A stretch of 64,000 nucleotides of DNA from JAIRMO01 sp046533115 (GTDB taxonomy: Bacteria; Spirochaetota; Spirochaetia; Treponematales; Breznakiellaceae), in NCBI RefSeq assembly GCF_046533115.1, contig NZ_JAJQRC010000004.1:1-64000 (forward strand), read 5' to 3'. A program made the position numbers and the translations under genes. Of the stretch, positions 41,382 through 48,566 are shown one piece after another (the stretch's first letter is position 1; every line of letters begins with the position of its first letter). The notes under the pieces were generated by a model that ran no database searches, was not told the DNA's origin, and worked only from the letters and a program-made list of their open reading frames with translations.

Positions 41382-41727
41382 ATGGTTAAGTCTAGCGCAA
41401 ATCAGGAAAAATGTTATACCCATCTGTCCCTCGCCGAGCGGGAGGAGATCGCTATCGCCCGGGAACAAGGTCAAATATCGGGGAAATAGAGCCCAACGAC
41501 GGGCCGAAGACCGCTCCCGCCGCAGCCACGCGAAGGACCGTCTGGCTAATCCCTTGGTCAAAGCCTATGTGGGATCCCATCTGATTCACGACGGTGGGAT
41601 CTCATAAAATACCTGGTCAAAGGCCATAAAAAACGGCATAAACGGCCTTTCGGAAAGCAATCCCGGGGTTCCAAAATACCCAACCGCATCGACATAACCG
41701 AGTACCCGGCCAAGGTTGATCTAAGGA
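41382..41727 (+). pseudogene. IS30-type transposase remnant
   Basis: Begins with ATG at 41382 and reads YTHLSLAEREEIAIAREQGQ, the helix-turn-helix start of IS30-family transposases, then breaks. Pieces in other frames continue in the right order: NPLVKAYVGSHL, then YLVKGHKKRHKRPFG and IPNRIDITEYPAKVD. The DDE catalytic part is gone. No terminal inverted repeats were found. Confidence 0.65.
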
Positions 41728-41734
41728 AATGTTA

Positions 41735-42361
41735 CTAAATAACATTTCCACTTTGGTTATTGGGAGAAATGGTATAGTTCCACTCTCCGTGAAAGGCTGC
41801 GGCGGAAATGTTTATCTTGCCAAAGTCATCATCCGCGACTTTCAAACCGGTTTCATATTCGTTTTCGTCAAGAACACACCTGACCGTCAATCCTGTTTCC
41901 GTCCTCGTTGAACCGATAAGCGCTATAACAACAGCGGTACTCGTCAAAGGAACACCCTGCCAATTTTTAGAAATCTCCTTGGTATAAACAAAGCGACAGT
42001 CCGGAATATTCATGTTTTCGAGGCGGTCATCTACCATCGTTTTGGTCTGTCGCTGTAACCGCTCCTGAACGATACGAATTTCTTTTACACTTTTCTTGCC
42101 GAAGTTCTCGATGGCCCTTAACGCATCTTCGTCTAGAGTGAGAAGCAGGGCGACAGTATTGTAACCGCTTTTGGTGAGGGCATTAAGAGAACGTTGGGAA
42201 AAACCAAGTCTCGATATAGGCGTCTCTGGCGAAAAGATAGTAATGGTGGCTGAGTCATCTTCTTGGGCATTGGAAACAATGGGGACTTCTTCCATAAATT
42301 TATAGCCAGAAAGCCTCTCCTTAAACCTACTAAAATGTAGGAATATGGGGTACAAAGACAC
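41735..42361 (-). CDS. Chimeric protein: RNA polymerase alpha-CTD-like domain joined to an ISAzo13-type transposase tail
   Basis: A 208-aa frame. Residues about 48-108 look like the C-terminal domain of RNA polymerase alpha (ISRLGFSQRSLNALTKSGY, then LRAIENFGKKSVKEI), a helix-hairpin-helix fold. Residues about 120-200 match the C-terminus of ISAzo13 transposases: NWQGVPLTSTAVV, IGSTRTETGLTVR and FHGEWNYTISP. The join probably arose when a transposon remnant fused to an alpha-CTD-like gene. Whether it is expressed is unknown; no clear ribosome site. It may be a pseudogene made of two fragments. Confidence 0.6.
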   Translation of the reverse strand: MSLYPIFLHFSRFKERLSGYKFMEEVPIVSNAQEDDSATITIFSPETPISRLGFSQRSLNALTKSGYNTVALLLTLDEDALRAIENFGKKSVKEIRIVQERLQRQTKTMVDDRLENMNIPDCRFVYTKEISKNWQGVPLTSTAVVIALIGSTRTETGLTVRCVLDENEYETGLKVADDDFGKINISAAAFHGEWNYTISPNNQSGNVI

Positions 42362-42542
42362 CGTAGCGTTTCTTATACGTCTTGTTATTATACCCTGAAT
42401 TTGATTTTTGTGCTACATTACGCATTACGTATTGACTCTTTTTTAAATAATAATGGCGATTTCATTAATACCTGCACTATTACCTACAATGTATTGACAT
42501 TTGAATCAATAGGCAGTACCTTATAGTGAGGAGGGCCAAACC
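42362..42542. other. Intergenic region with iteron and possible promoter
   Basis: AT-rich. Holds CGTAGCGT (42362-42369) and an inverted TGTAGCAC (42410-42417). TTGACA at 42494-42499 and TATAGT at 42522-42527 are present but 22 bp apart, so the promoter call is uncertain. GAGGAGG at 42529-42535 is a strong ribosome site for the next gene. Confidence 0.4.
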
Positions 42543-43031
42543 ATGCCGACCATACAGTTCAGAACCGATGACCAGACCAAAGCCGCGTCTACGGCGCTTT
42601 TTAGTCAACTCGGTATTACCATGTCGGAGGCAATCAATCTGTTCCTCCGTCAGTCGATAATGCGCGGCGGAATTCCTTTTGCGCTGACCGTGCCGAGGGA
42701 AAAACCGACCGGAAATGAGATTACGGAGGATGACGCCCTTATTGACGCCTTGCGGCGGTACAAGGCCGTCAACGACCATGCCGATCTTGCCATAGCCAAG
42801 GTAGAGCCATTCCTACAAGCACTGCGGGGACTAGGTCCGCTTACAGAACCGCATATAACCTTTTATGAGAATGCGGTTAAGGTCCGGCTCAACATTAAGG
42901 GCGAGAAGTATGTCATTGACTATAATTTTGAAGAACCGGAAACGGTGTTTATCCTGTCCCGACAGAAGGGTAAACTTTTTGTCAAAGATTGTGATCTTGC
43001 CGGGATAGCCGAAACACTGGAGCTTTTTTAA
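42543..43031 (+). CDS. RelB/DinJ-type antitoxin with an extra C-terminal domain
   Basis: A 162-aa protein. Residues 1-50 are a RelB/DinJ ribbon-helix-helix part: IQFRTDDQTKAAS, then LGITMSEAINLFLRQ. This is about twice the usual antitoxin length. Residues 90-162 form a second, beta-rich part without known motif (VKVRLNIKGEKYVIDYNFEE). The next gene starts within its stop codon (TAATG), as in toxin-antitoxin pairs. No RelE-type toxin follows, so the partner is either novel or lost. Confidence 0.65.
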   Translation: MPTIQFRTDDQTKAASTALFSQLGITMSEAINLFLRQSIMRGGIPFALTVPREKPTGNEITEDDALIDALRRYKAVNDHADLAIAKVEPFLQALRGLGPLTEPHITFYENAVKVRLNIKGEKYVIDYNFEEPETVFILSRQKGKLFVKDCDLAGIAETLELF

Positions 43032-43408
43032 TGATCCGATACCCTGAAAGTTTGCTCCCTCAACGGACCTATCCTATTCTGATGAATGAGGATATACCAG
43101 ACTGCACCTTGGTCCGGGAAACGATTACCGATTTGTATGCTCTCCTTGATAAACCGGGATATTCACCGGATGATATTCTGCAGTACATCATCGCTCCCCA
43201 GCCTTCCCTGCGGGAGGTCTTTGAACTTTTAAAGGATTTTGAAACTGGCTCAATAGTAATAATATATAACTTATTGCTTATATCAAGTTGGCATATAAGC
43301 ATAGGAGACGACAAATTATTATTACTCTTTACTTATAAATGCTTATCTGAACCAGTGAATAGTGATGTTTTCAGCCTTTTCAAGAGCGGAAATCTCGTGA
43401 TGGTCTGA
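43031..43408 (+). CDS. Unrecognised protein, C-terminus replaced by a repeat
   Basis: A 125-aa frame coupled to the antitoxin-like gene by TAATG. Residues 1-68 are hydrophilic and look like a genuine gene (DCTLVRETITDLYALLDKPGYSP). From 43234 the DNA matches half of the dispersed palindromic repeat, and the residues after it are hydrophobic and of poor coding character. I read it as a truncated gene. It converges with the PIN toxin gene, overlapping 66 nt. Function unknown; by position a toxin. Confidence 0.45.
   Translation: MIRYPESLLPQRTYPILMNEDIPDCTLVRETITDLYALLDKPGYSPDDILQYIIAPQPSLREVFELLKDFETGSIVIIYNLLLISSWHISIGDDKLLLLFTYKCLSEPVNSDVFSLFKSGNLVMV
43234..43255 (+). repeat. Half copy of the dispersed palindromic repeat
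   Basis: Matches 19 of 22 positions with 36722-36743 (right arm plus the CTCAATA tail). The left arm is missing. It lies inside the truncated frame 43031-43408. Confidence 0.5.
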
Positions 43409-43759
43409 GGTCACCAGCGGGTTTTCGCTGGCCGATGCAAGTCCAAGCGCCACAGCATCCGCAAGCGAAATATCGTAAGAGGCTTTGAGCCGGCCTGCCT
43501 CCCGAAAGACGGTATCGTCTAATTCCTCAATAATTTGAATAGGTAAATTTGCCGTTATTTCAAGGACCTGTTCGGCTCGATTTTTTCCGGATTCTCTATA
43601 AAAACCATAGTAAACCTCTAATAGATTATATTTACTCATTAAAAGGGCTGCCTCGTTTTGCCCGGCGCGTTCCAGTAGATCCTGTACCGCTTCCCAACCC
43701 TCCTCGTCTTTGAGGTAGGCAATCAGGGCACAAGCGTCAAGAACGTAGCCATTACGCAT
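43343..43759 (-). CDS. PIN-domain toxin (VapC-like)
   Basis: A 138-aa PIN-domain RNase. It starts YVLDACALIAYLKDEEG with the first aspartate, has LLEVYYGFY with the glutamate (about residue 47), SLADAVALGLAS with the third acidic residue and LVTSDHHE with the fourth. Start 43759 is preferred since it overlaps the antitoxin stop by 8 nt. The partner is a RelB/DinJ-type rather than a VapB-type antitoxin, a mixed pairing. Confidence 0.85.
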   Translation of the reverse strand: MRNGYVLDACALIAYLKDEEGWEAVQDLLERAGQNEAALLMSKYNLLEVYYGFYRESGKNRAEQVLEITANLPIQIIEELDDTVFREAGRLKASYDISLADAVALGLASASENPLVTSDHHEISALEKAENITIHWFR

Positions 43760-44060
43760 TTTCACGTTCCTTATCGCGTCGTCGCTCTTCAAAAAGCTGA
43801 TCGCTGGAAAATTTGCAATCTTTAAATTTTCCGTGCATACTGCGGATATAGGCAATGCGTTCCTCAACGATTTCCGCTTTGCTTCCGCTAAAGGATTGCT
43901 GGTTTAAGCGGACCTCAAAGGGAAACCCCTGATGAATCTGAACCTGCCGGAGAAAGATGTTGATACCGTCAGACATGGTTATCCCCAGCCGGTTAAAAAT
44001 GGAATCCGCCGCTTCCTTAACTTCGGCATCGGTGCGGATCTGAATCGTAGCGTTTGTCAT
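43752..44060 (-). CDS. RelB/DinJ-family antitoxin
   Basis: A 102-aa protein with the ribbon-helix-helix start IQIRTDAEVKEAADS and LGITMSDGINIFLRQ, close to the N-terminus of the protein at 42543. The charged C-terminus should bind and block the PIN toxin. AGGAGG lies 6 nt upstream of the ATG. An 8-bp palindrome over the -35 box suggests autoregulation. Confidence 0.85.
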   Translation of the reverse strand: MTNATIQIRTDAEVKEAADSIFNRLGITMSDGINIFLRQVQIHQGFPFEVRLNQQSFSGSKAEIVEERIAYIRSMHGKFKDCKFSSDQLFEERRRDKERENA

Positions 44061-44077
44061 AAAATCCTCCTAAAATA

Positions 44078-44116
44078 AGGATAACCATAAATCCTGCTAT
44101 TGTCAATACAATAGCA
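44078..44116 (-). promoter_or_regulatory. Promoter and operator of the RelB/PIN locus
   Basis: Minus strand: TTGACA (44106-44101), 17-bp spacer, TATCCT (44083-44078). The inverted repeat TGCTATTG (44095-44102) / CAATAGCA (44109-44116) covers the -35 box, well placed for repression by the RHH antitoxin. Confidence 0.7.
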
Positions 44117-44357
44117 ATAGTATTTGCCTAAAATAGTGTTATCCTGTTAGAGCCTGTCTGAACCTACGTAGCACAAAACTGTAGCATTTTGGTGTTTTTC
44201 CCTGATTTTCTTCGCTTGGTATGGCTTAAGTTCTATTGATATTCTTCTATAAAGACCGATTTACTTTTAGACTTTATTCGAAAGTCTGGTTTAATACCCC
44301 GTACCCTGAAGACATAGAGGGTGATAGGAAATACCGTATAATTATGACCGTTTTATA
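44117..44357. other. Non-coding stretch with iterons, candidate right end of the integrated element
   Basis: No gene seen. CGTAGCAC (44167-44174) and TGTAGCAT (44180-44187) repeat the octamers found before the integrase at 40083-40130. The remainder is AT-rich without clear structure. Confidence 0.4.
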
Positions 44358-44386
44358 TTGACAAAATCGCACGTTTTTGATAGGAT
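44358..44386 (+). promoter_or_regulatory. Promoter of the Phd/PIN locus
   Basis: TTGACA at 44358-44363, a 17-bp spacer and TAGGAT at 44381-44386, about 28 nt before the antitoxin ATG. Confidence 0.7.
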
Positions 44387-44413
44387 TAAAGCGTCCGGTA
44401 TAGGGAGATTATA

Positions 44414-44632
44414 ATGGTTATAACTGCTACCGAATTAAAGACGAATATAGGACGCTATCTGAACGTCGCATCCGAAGATGATGTGTTCATCACCAAAAAT
44501 GGGAAAATCGTTGCCAAACTATCCAGTCCGATCCGGGACAAACAAGCTATTCTTGACAGCCTCGTGGGGATTACCGCCCATAACCCCGTGAGCCTTGAGG
44601 AAGCCAAAAAAGAGCGGCTGTCCCGTCAATGA
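44414..44632 (+). CDS. Phd/YefM-family antitoxin
   Basis: A 72-aa antitoxin. The DNA-binding N-terminus reads VITATELKTNIGRYLNVA, followed by VFITKNGKIVAKL, both typical of Phd/YefM. The C-terminus is short and charged and should bind the toxin. AGGGAG precedes the ATG, and ATGA couples it to the PIN gene. Confidence 0.87.
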   Translation: MVITATELKTNIGRYLNVASEDDVFITKNGKIVAKLSSPIRDKQAILDSLVGITAHNPVSLEEAKKERLSRQ

Positions 44633-45063
44633 AGGTTCTCATCGATACCAACGTTATTATAGATGTTCTGGAACAGCGGGAAGGGTTTTTCCGGGATTCA
44701 TACCGACTTATACAACTTGCCGGACAGGAAAGGCTGGAAGCGTTTATGAGCGCCGGAGCGGTTACCGATGTGTATTACATCATCAGCCGAAGTCTCCATG
44801 ACGCCCAAAAAGTCAAGGAGAAGATAATAGGGCTTACCGCACTTATAAGTATTTGCGACACTACCGCTGGCGATATTACTACCGCTCTGACGTTCCCCAT
44901 TGCTGACTTTGAGGATGCGGTGATTGCCGCTATCGCCAAACGGGAAAAGGCGGATTATATCGTTACCCAAAATGAAACAGACTTTACCCATTCACCGGTC
45001 CCGGTTATAAGTCCGACCCGGTTTCTCCGGCAATTTATGGGGAATGAGGCGGAAAATGGATAA
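44629..45063 (+). CDS. PIN-domain toxin
   Basis: A 144-aa PIN RNase: VLIDTNVIIDVLEQREG (first Asp), AVTDVYYIISRS, DFEDAVIAAIAKREKADYIVTQNETDF (third and fourth acidic residues). Pairs with the Phd-type antitoxin upstream. Likely cuts RNA when freed; the target is unknown. Confidence 0.87.
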   Translation: MKVLIDTNVIIDVLEQREGFFRDSYRLIQLAGQERLEAFMSAGAVTDVYYIISRSLHDAQKVKEKIIGLTALISICDTTAGDITTALTFPIADFEDAVIAAIAKREKADYIVTQNETDFTHSPVPVISPTRFLRQFMGNEAENG

Positions 45064-45144
45064 TATTATTGGACTATTTCTGTCCAATAATAGACAAAAA
45101 TCATGGTATTTTGAAAAAAAATCACTTTTCCGATCAATTTCCTC

Positions 45145-45174
45145 TTGACAGATGAATATACTCCTTAATATAGT
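45145..45174 (+). promoter_or_regulatory. Promoter of tRNA-Gly
   Basis: TTGACA at 45145-45150, an 18-bp spacer and TATAGT at 45169-45174, about 50 nt before the tRNA. Confidence 0.7.
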
Positions 45175-45227
45175 ATAGACGAATGTAATTTACGGTTTTG
45201 TAAGGAATGAGCAAAAAAGAGATTTTT

Positions 45228-45299
45228 GCGGGAATAGCTCAGTGGTAGAGCGCGACCTTGCCAAGGTCGATGTCGCGGGTCCAACTCCCGTTTCCCGCT
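45228..45299 (+). tRNA. tRNA-Gly (GCC) with atypical T-loop
   Basis: Cloverleaf: acceptor GCGGGAA / TTCCCGC, D-arm AGCTCAGTGGTAGAGC, anticodon stem CGACC/GGTCG with loop TTGCCAA (anticodon GCC), T-stem GCGGG/CCCGT, discriminator T. The T-loop reads TCCAACT; position 55 (45281) is C where T (pseudouridine) is almost universal. The gene has its own promoter, so it is probably expressed. CCA is not encoded. Confidence 0.9.
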
Positions 45300-45354
45300 T
45301 TATACAGCAAAAGCCCGGAATATAACGGTTTCGGTTTTTTTTATGCCCCGGTGG

Positions 45355-48018
45355 TTACCGGTAACTATCAAGGGTCATATTGTCCTTGACAGATTCGTGG
45401 GGGATCAAAAGATATTTCCAGGGTTTCCTGTTGTTTTGAGCATTGTGTTCCGATGCGTAGATGCACCATGCTTCGGCGGCCTTTTTCTTGCTTTGTACTT
45501 CCGGGGAATTCATTTGGTTTTCCGCTTTTGTCTCTATCATATAGATGGTATCAGGGGTTTCCGCGACAAAGTCCGGGACGTATTCGGAAACATCGCTCCC
45601 GGTTTGGTAAAAAATCCGAAACTGACCTTTGGCGGGCTTGAACCATTTGAGGCTTTCCTGCTCAAGGATAACGGAGAAACGACGTTCCGTGTCGGAATCG
45701 AATTTCACCATGGGATACAGACATTTTGAGAATCCGGTAAATATCATCCTGCCGATTTTTGACTTGTCAAAATTTGAGGCGCGGAAATTCACCGGCTCGG
45801 CGCCGTCATCGGCGGTAAAGGCGATCTCCTTTAGGGCGGTAAAACCTCTGCTTATGGTAACTTCAAAATCAGAATCTATTTTGGTTTGATGTTCCAACAT
45901 CTGGGCATGAATAAAATCGGCCAGTTGCTTTTGGTGATAAATCACCACATTGCGGATATCCTCATCGGTTTTGAGATAGGTCCCAAGATGGGCGATTAGC
46001 TGTTTGCTCAGGCCGTAGAGCAGATCGCTTTGGTCATCGTAAGAAATATCTTCAAAATCAACAAGGTTTTTAACAAGATAATCCTCCAGCCGTTCTTCGG
46101 AACTGTTCTTGCTCATTGCCGACAGGGTTTCCCGCTCATTGGTTCGCAGGTATTGAACAAGCAAATCCCGGCTGACCGGCTGATACTTGATGGAATCGCA
46201 TTGAAGGGCAAAGCCCTTATACTCAATATTCGTGTTTCCCTTTGGAACGATCACTATCCGGGGAATGTCTATAATTCCATCGATCATGGCGCGGGTTATT
46301 TCTTCGGTAATTTTCCGGCAATCAATTGCTTCGACAATGCCCGGCAAGTCATCCTGATCGGGAGCATATAGCTCTTGTGCTTCATGCGCCAGCATATCAA
46401 TTACATCGTTCTTTAGCAGATACGCTGATGACGGAGCGTCCTCATGGTTCTGTATCGCCGTTGCCACCGCCTGGGCAAATTTTTGCTCCGCGGGTTTGGC
46501 ATAGAGCGGTTTGATCGCATCCGCCGCTGTGCCGAAAGCGGGAGAAGCGGGGTGTATTCTCATGGAAAAAATGGAGGAAGCGACAACAGTTTTTGTTTTC
46601 TGCTGGCCATGCTCCGGATCAATATATATAGCCTGGAGATGGATTTTCGAACTTGGGCTGTTGGCTTCGTCAATGATCTCCTGAAATTTATCGTGGGCTA
46701 TGATGTTCAAACGGTCCACCGCGGAGACGCCGGTCTTTTGGCCATAGGGCAGACGAAGACCCCGGCCTATGGACTGCTCCACCAGGGTGCGGGCATTGGC
46801 GGCCCGGAGGGGAATGATTGTATACAAATTGGTAACATCCCAGCCCTCTTTGAGCATATTGACGTGGATCACTATTTCGGTGGGCTCGTCGTTTTTCTCC
46901 ACCGCAAGGAGCCGCTCCACATTTTCCTCTTTTTCTTCGCCGCTCTGGCTTGAATCAACCTGTATTGCCCTGCCTTTATAGGCGCCGTTGAAAAAATTAT
47001 CCGATTCTATCAGCTTCTTTAATTCCGCCGCATGGGTAGTGTCCCTGGCGATAACCAGCACAAAGGGTTTGACGATTTCCTTTCCGTTCTGGCGGGCGTA
47101 GGTTTCAAGTTCAACCTTGACCGCTTCGTGGATACGGATGCCGTCCTCAAGTTTAATCCGCTCCAACTGCTCCGCGGTAAATTGCGCGGGGTTAAAATTC
47201 TTTTGGGTAACCACCGCCGGTTCTTTGACATAGCCGTCTTCCATGGCCTTTGAAAGGGGATATTCGTAAATGATGTTTTTGAAAAACACCGGCCCCTTGT
47301 TTGATTCGATAAAAGGAGTGGCGGTTAATTCAAGCCCCAGGACAGGCTTGAGCTCGTTGATAGCCCTTAGACCGGCGGAAGCGCGGTAACGGTGGGACTC
47401 GTCCATGAGGAGCGCCAGGTCCGGCAGCCCCGCAAGATATTCAAAGTAACTCCGGCCTATATATTCTGAAAGCCGTTTGATCCGCGGCGCCTTTCCTCCC
47501 CGGACTTCTGAATTGATTTTGGAAATATTAAAGATGTTGATATGAATTCCGCTGAAAAAAGCATCGGTCTGCCCCGCCTGAACATTGATGCCGGAATCGT
47601 AATTATCCCCAGTGATGATCAGGGGCGGCTCCTGGGCGAATTCGGCGATGCCCTTGAACACATACTTGGGGGTGTTGGGGGTAAAATCGTCGATGAGTTT
47701 TTTATAAATAGTAAGGTTCGGCGCAAGGACAAAGAAGTTGTTTATTCCCTTATTCAGGTGCAGGTAGGTGATAAAAGCGCCCATGAGCCGGGTTTTGCCA
47801 ACGCCGGTGGCAATGGCAAAACACAGGGAAGGAAAGTCCCGTTCAAAGTCCGTTACCGAAGGGTATTCGCTCTGAATAATTGAACAGCGCCGCTGTAAAT
47901 CTTCGTTTTTATCCAAAGAGATAATATCAATCACCCGCGCCAGTATGCCGAGGCTTTCGGTCAGGGGGCGGCGCAGGCTCAGGCGGCCGGCAATGGAATT
48001 GACCGGTTTTTCAGCCAT
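45355..48018 (-). CDS. res: Type III restriction enzyme Res-like subunit: helicase plus nuclease
   Basis: A protein of about 887 aa. Superfamily 2 helicase part: ATGVGKT (about residues 70-76), LLMDESHRYRA, ELTATPF, later EGWDVTNLYTIIPLRAANARTLVEQSIGRGLRLP-type motif VI region. The C-terminal part has a PD-(D/E)xK-like site: VPDFVAE...IETKAENQ. Type III Res uses ATP to translocate and cuts DNA with Mod. ATG at 48018 has GGAGGGGTGA upstream and overlaps the PIN-like gene by 8 nt; an earlier start at 48111 is unlikely. Last gene of the operon. By eye its composition is GC-richer than the two genes before it. Confidence 0.87.
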   Translation of the reverse strand: MAEKPVNSIAGRLSLRRPLTESLGILARVIDIISLDKNEDLQRRCSIIQSEYPSVTDFERDFPSLCFAIATGVGKTRLMGAFITYLHLNKGINNFFVLAPNLTIYKKLIDDFTPNTPKYVFKGIAEFAQEPPLIITGDNYDSGINVQAGQTDAFFSGIHINIFNISKINSEVRGGKAPRIKRLSEYIGRSYFEYLAGLPDLALLMDESHRYRASAGLRAINELKPVLGLELTATPFIESNKGPVFFKNIIYEYPLSKAMEDGYVKEPAVVTQKNFNPAQFTAEQLERIKLEDGIRIHEAVKVELETYARQNGKEIVKPFVLVIARDTTHAAELKKLIESDNFFNGAYKGRAIQVDSSQSGEEKEENVERLLAVEKNDEPTEIVIHVNMLKEGWDVTNLYTIIPLRAANARTLVEQSIGRGLRLPYGQKTGVSAVDRLNIIAHDKFQEIIDEANSPSSKIHLQAIYIDPEHGQQKTKTVVASSIFSMRIHPASPAFGTAADAIKPLYAKPAEQKFAQAVATAIQNHEDAPSSAYLLKNDVIDMLAHEAQELYAPDQDDLPGIVEAIDCRKITEEITRAMIDGIIDIPRIVIVPKGNTNIEYKGFALQCDSIKYQPVSRDLLVQYLRTNERETLSAMSKNSSEERLEDYLVKNLVDFEDISYDDQSDLLYGLSKQLIAHLGTYLKTDEDIRNVVIYHQKQLADFIHAQMLEHQTKIDSDFEVTISRGFTALKEIAFTADDGAEPVNFRASNFDKSKIGRMIFTGFSKCLYPMVKFDSDTERRFSVILEQESLKWFKPAKGQFRIFYQTGSDVSEYVPDFVAETPDTIYMIETKAENQMNSPEVQSKKKAAEAWCIYASEHNAQNNRKPWKYLLIPHESVKDNMTLDSYR

Positions 48019-48565
48019 TTGCGTCACCCCTCCGGTCAACTTTTGCCAAAAATCTCCGGACAATGGCCACAGGCAAGGCTTTATGCTCACCGTTGGAACA
48101 AATATTTTCATTATTCAACAACTCAATGGATGCTTTATGTGTTTTTAAAGAGAGTATTTTTGGCGTTTCCTGTCCCTTGGGATAAAATTTCTTATCTCTG
48201 ACGAATTGAAATGCCCGTTCATCTTCGCTGCAAAATATTTTTGCCTTCGATACGCATAACAGGGCCACTATATGCGGATCGTCAAAATCAGACTTACCTT
48301 CCAGGCTCTTGATATGGATGGTCAATTCGTCTACAGCTTTATCAGGGAACCAGTGAGTCTTATTCAAACGGCTTAACTCGGTCAGTACCGGTAAATATGA
48401 TGCAAGGTGCTCTTTTATTTCGTTTCGATAATATCTACCGCCGCCGATGACGATCTTTGCCCTTCCCATAACAAACCATTCCAATACCGGTTTATATACG
48501 ATATGTTTTTCATTGTTATTATTAAAAATGACGGGGATAAGGTTTGCGTCAATCAGCATACACAT
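48011..48565 (-). CDS. PIN-like nuclease encoded within the restriction operon
   Basis: A 184-aa protein. It starts CMLIDANLIPVIF (first Asp of a PIN site), then EIKEHLASYLPVL, and DFDDPHIVALLCVSKAKIFCSEDERAF which gives the next acidic residues. Larger than VapC toxins; no antitoxin gene is near. One nt separates it from the AAA ATPase gene upstream, so the two probably form a functional pair with the ATPase as sensor and this protein as effector. AT-rich compared with res. Confidence 0.72.
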   Translation of the reverse strand: MCMLIDANLIPVIFNNNNEKHIVYKPVLEWFVMGRAKIVIGGGRYYRNEIKEHLASYLPVLTELSRLNKTHWFPDKAVDELTIHIKSLEGKSDFDDPHIVALLCVSKAKIFCSEDERAFQFVRDKKFYPKGQETPKILSLKTHKASIELLNNENICSNGEHKALPVAIVRRFLAKVDRRGDANG

Positions 48566-48566
48566 T

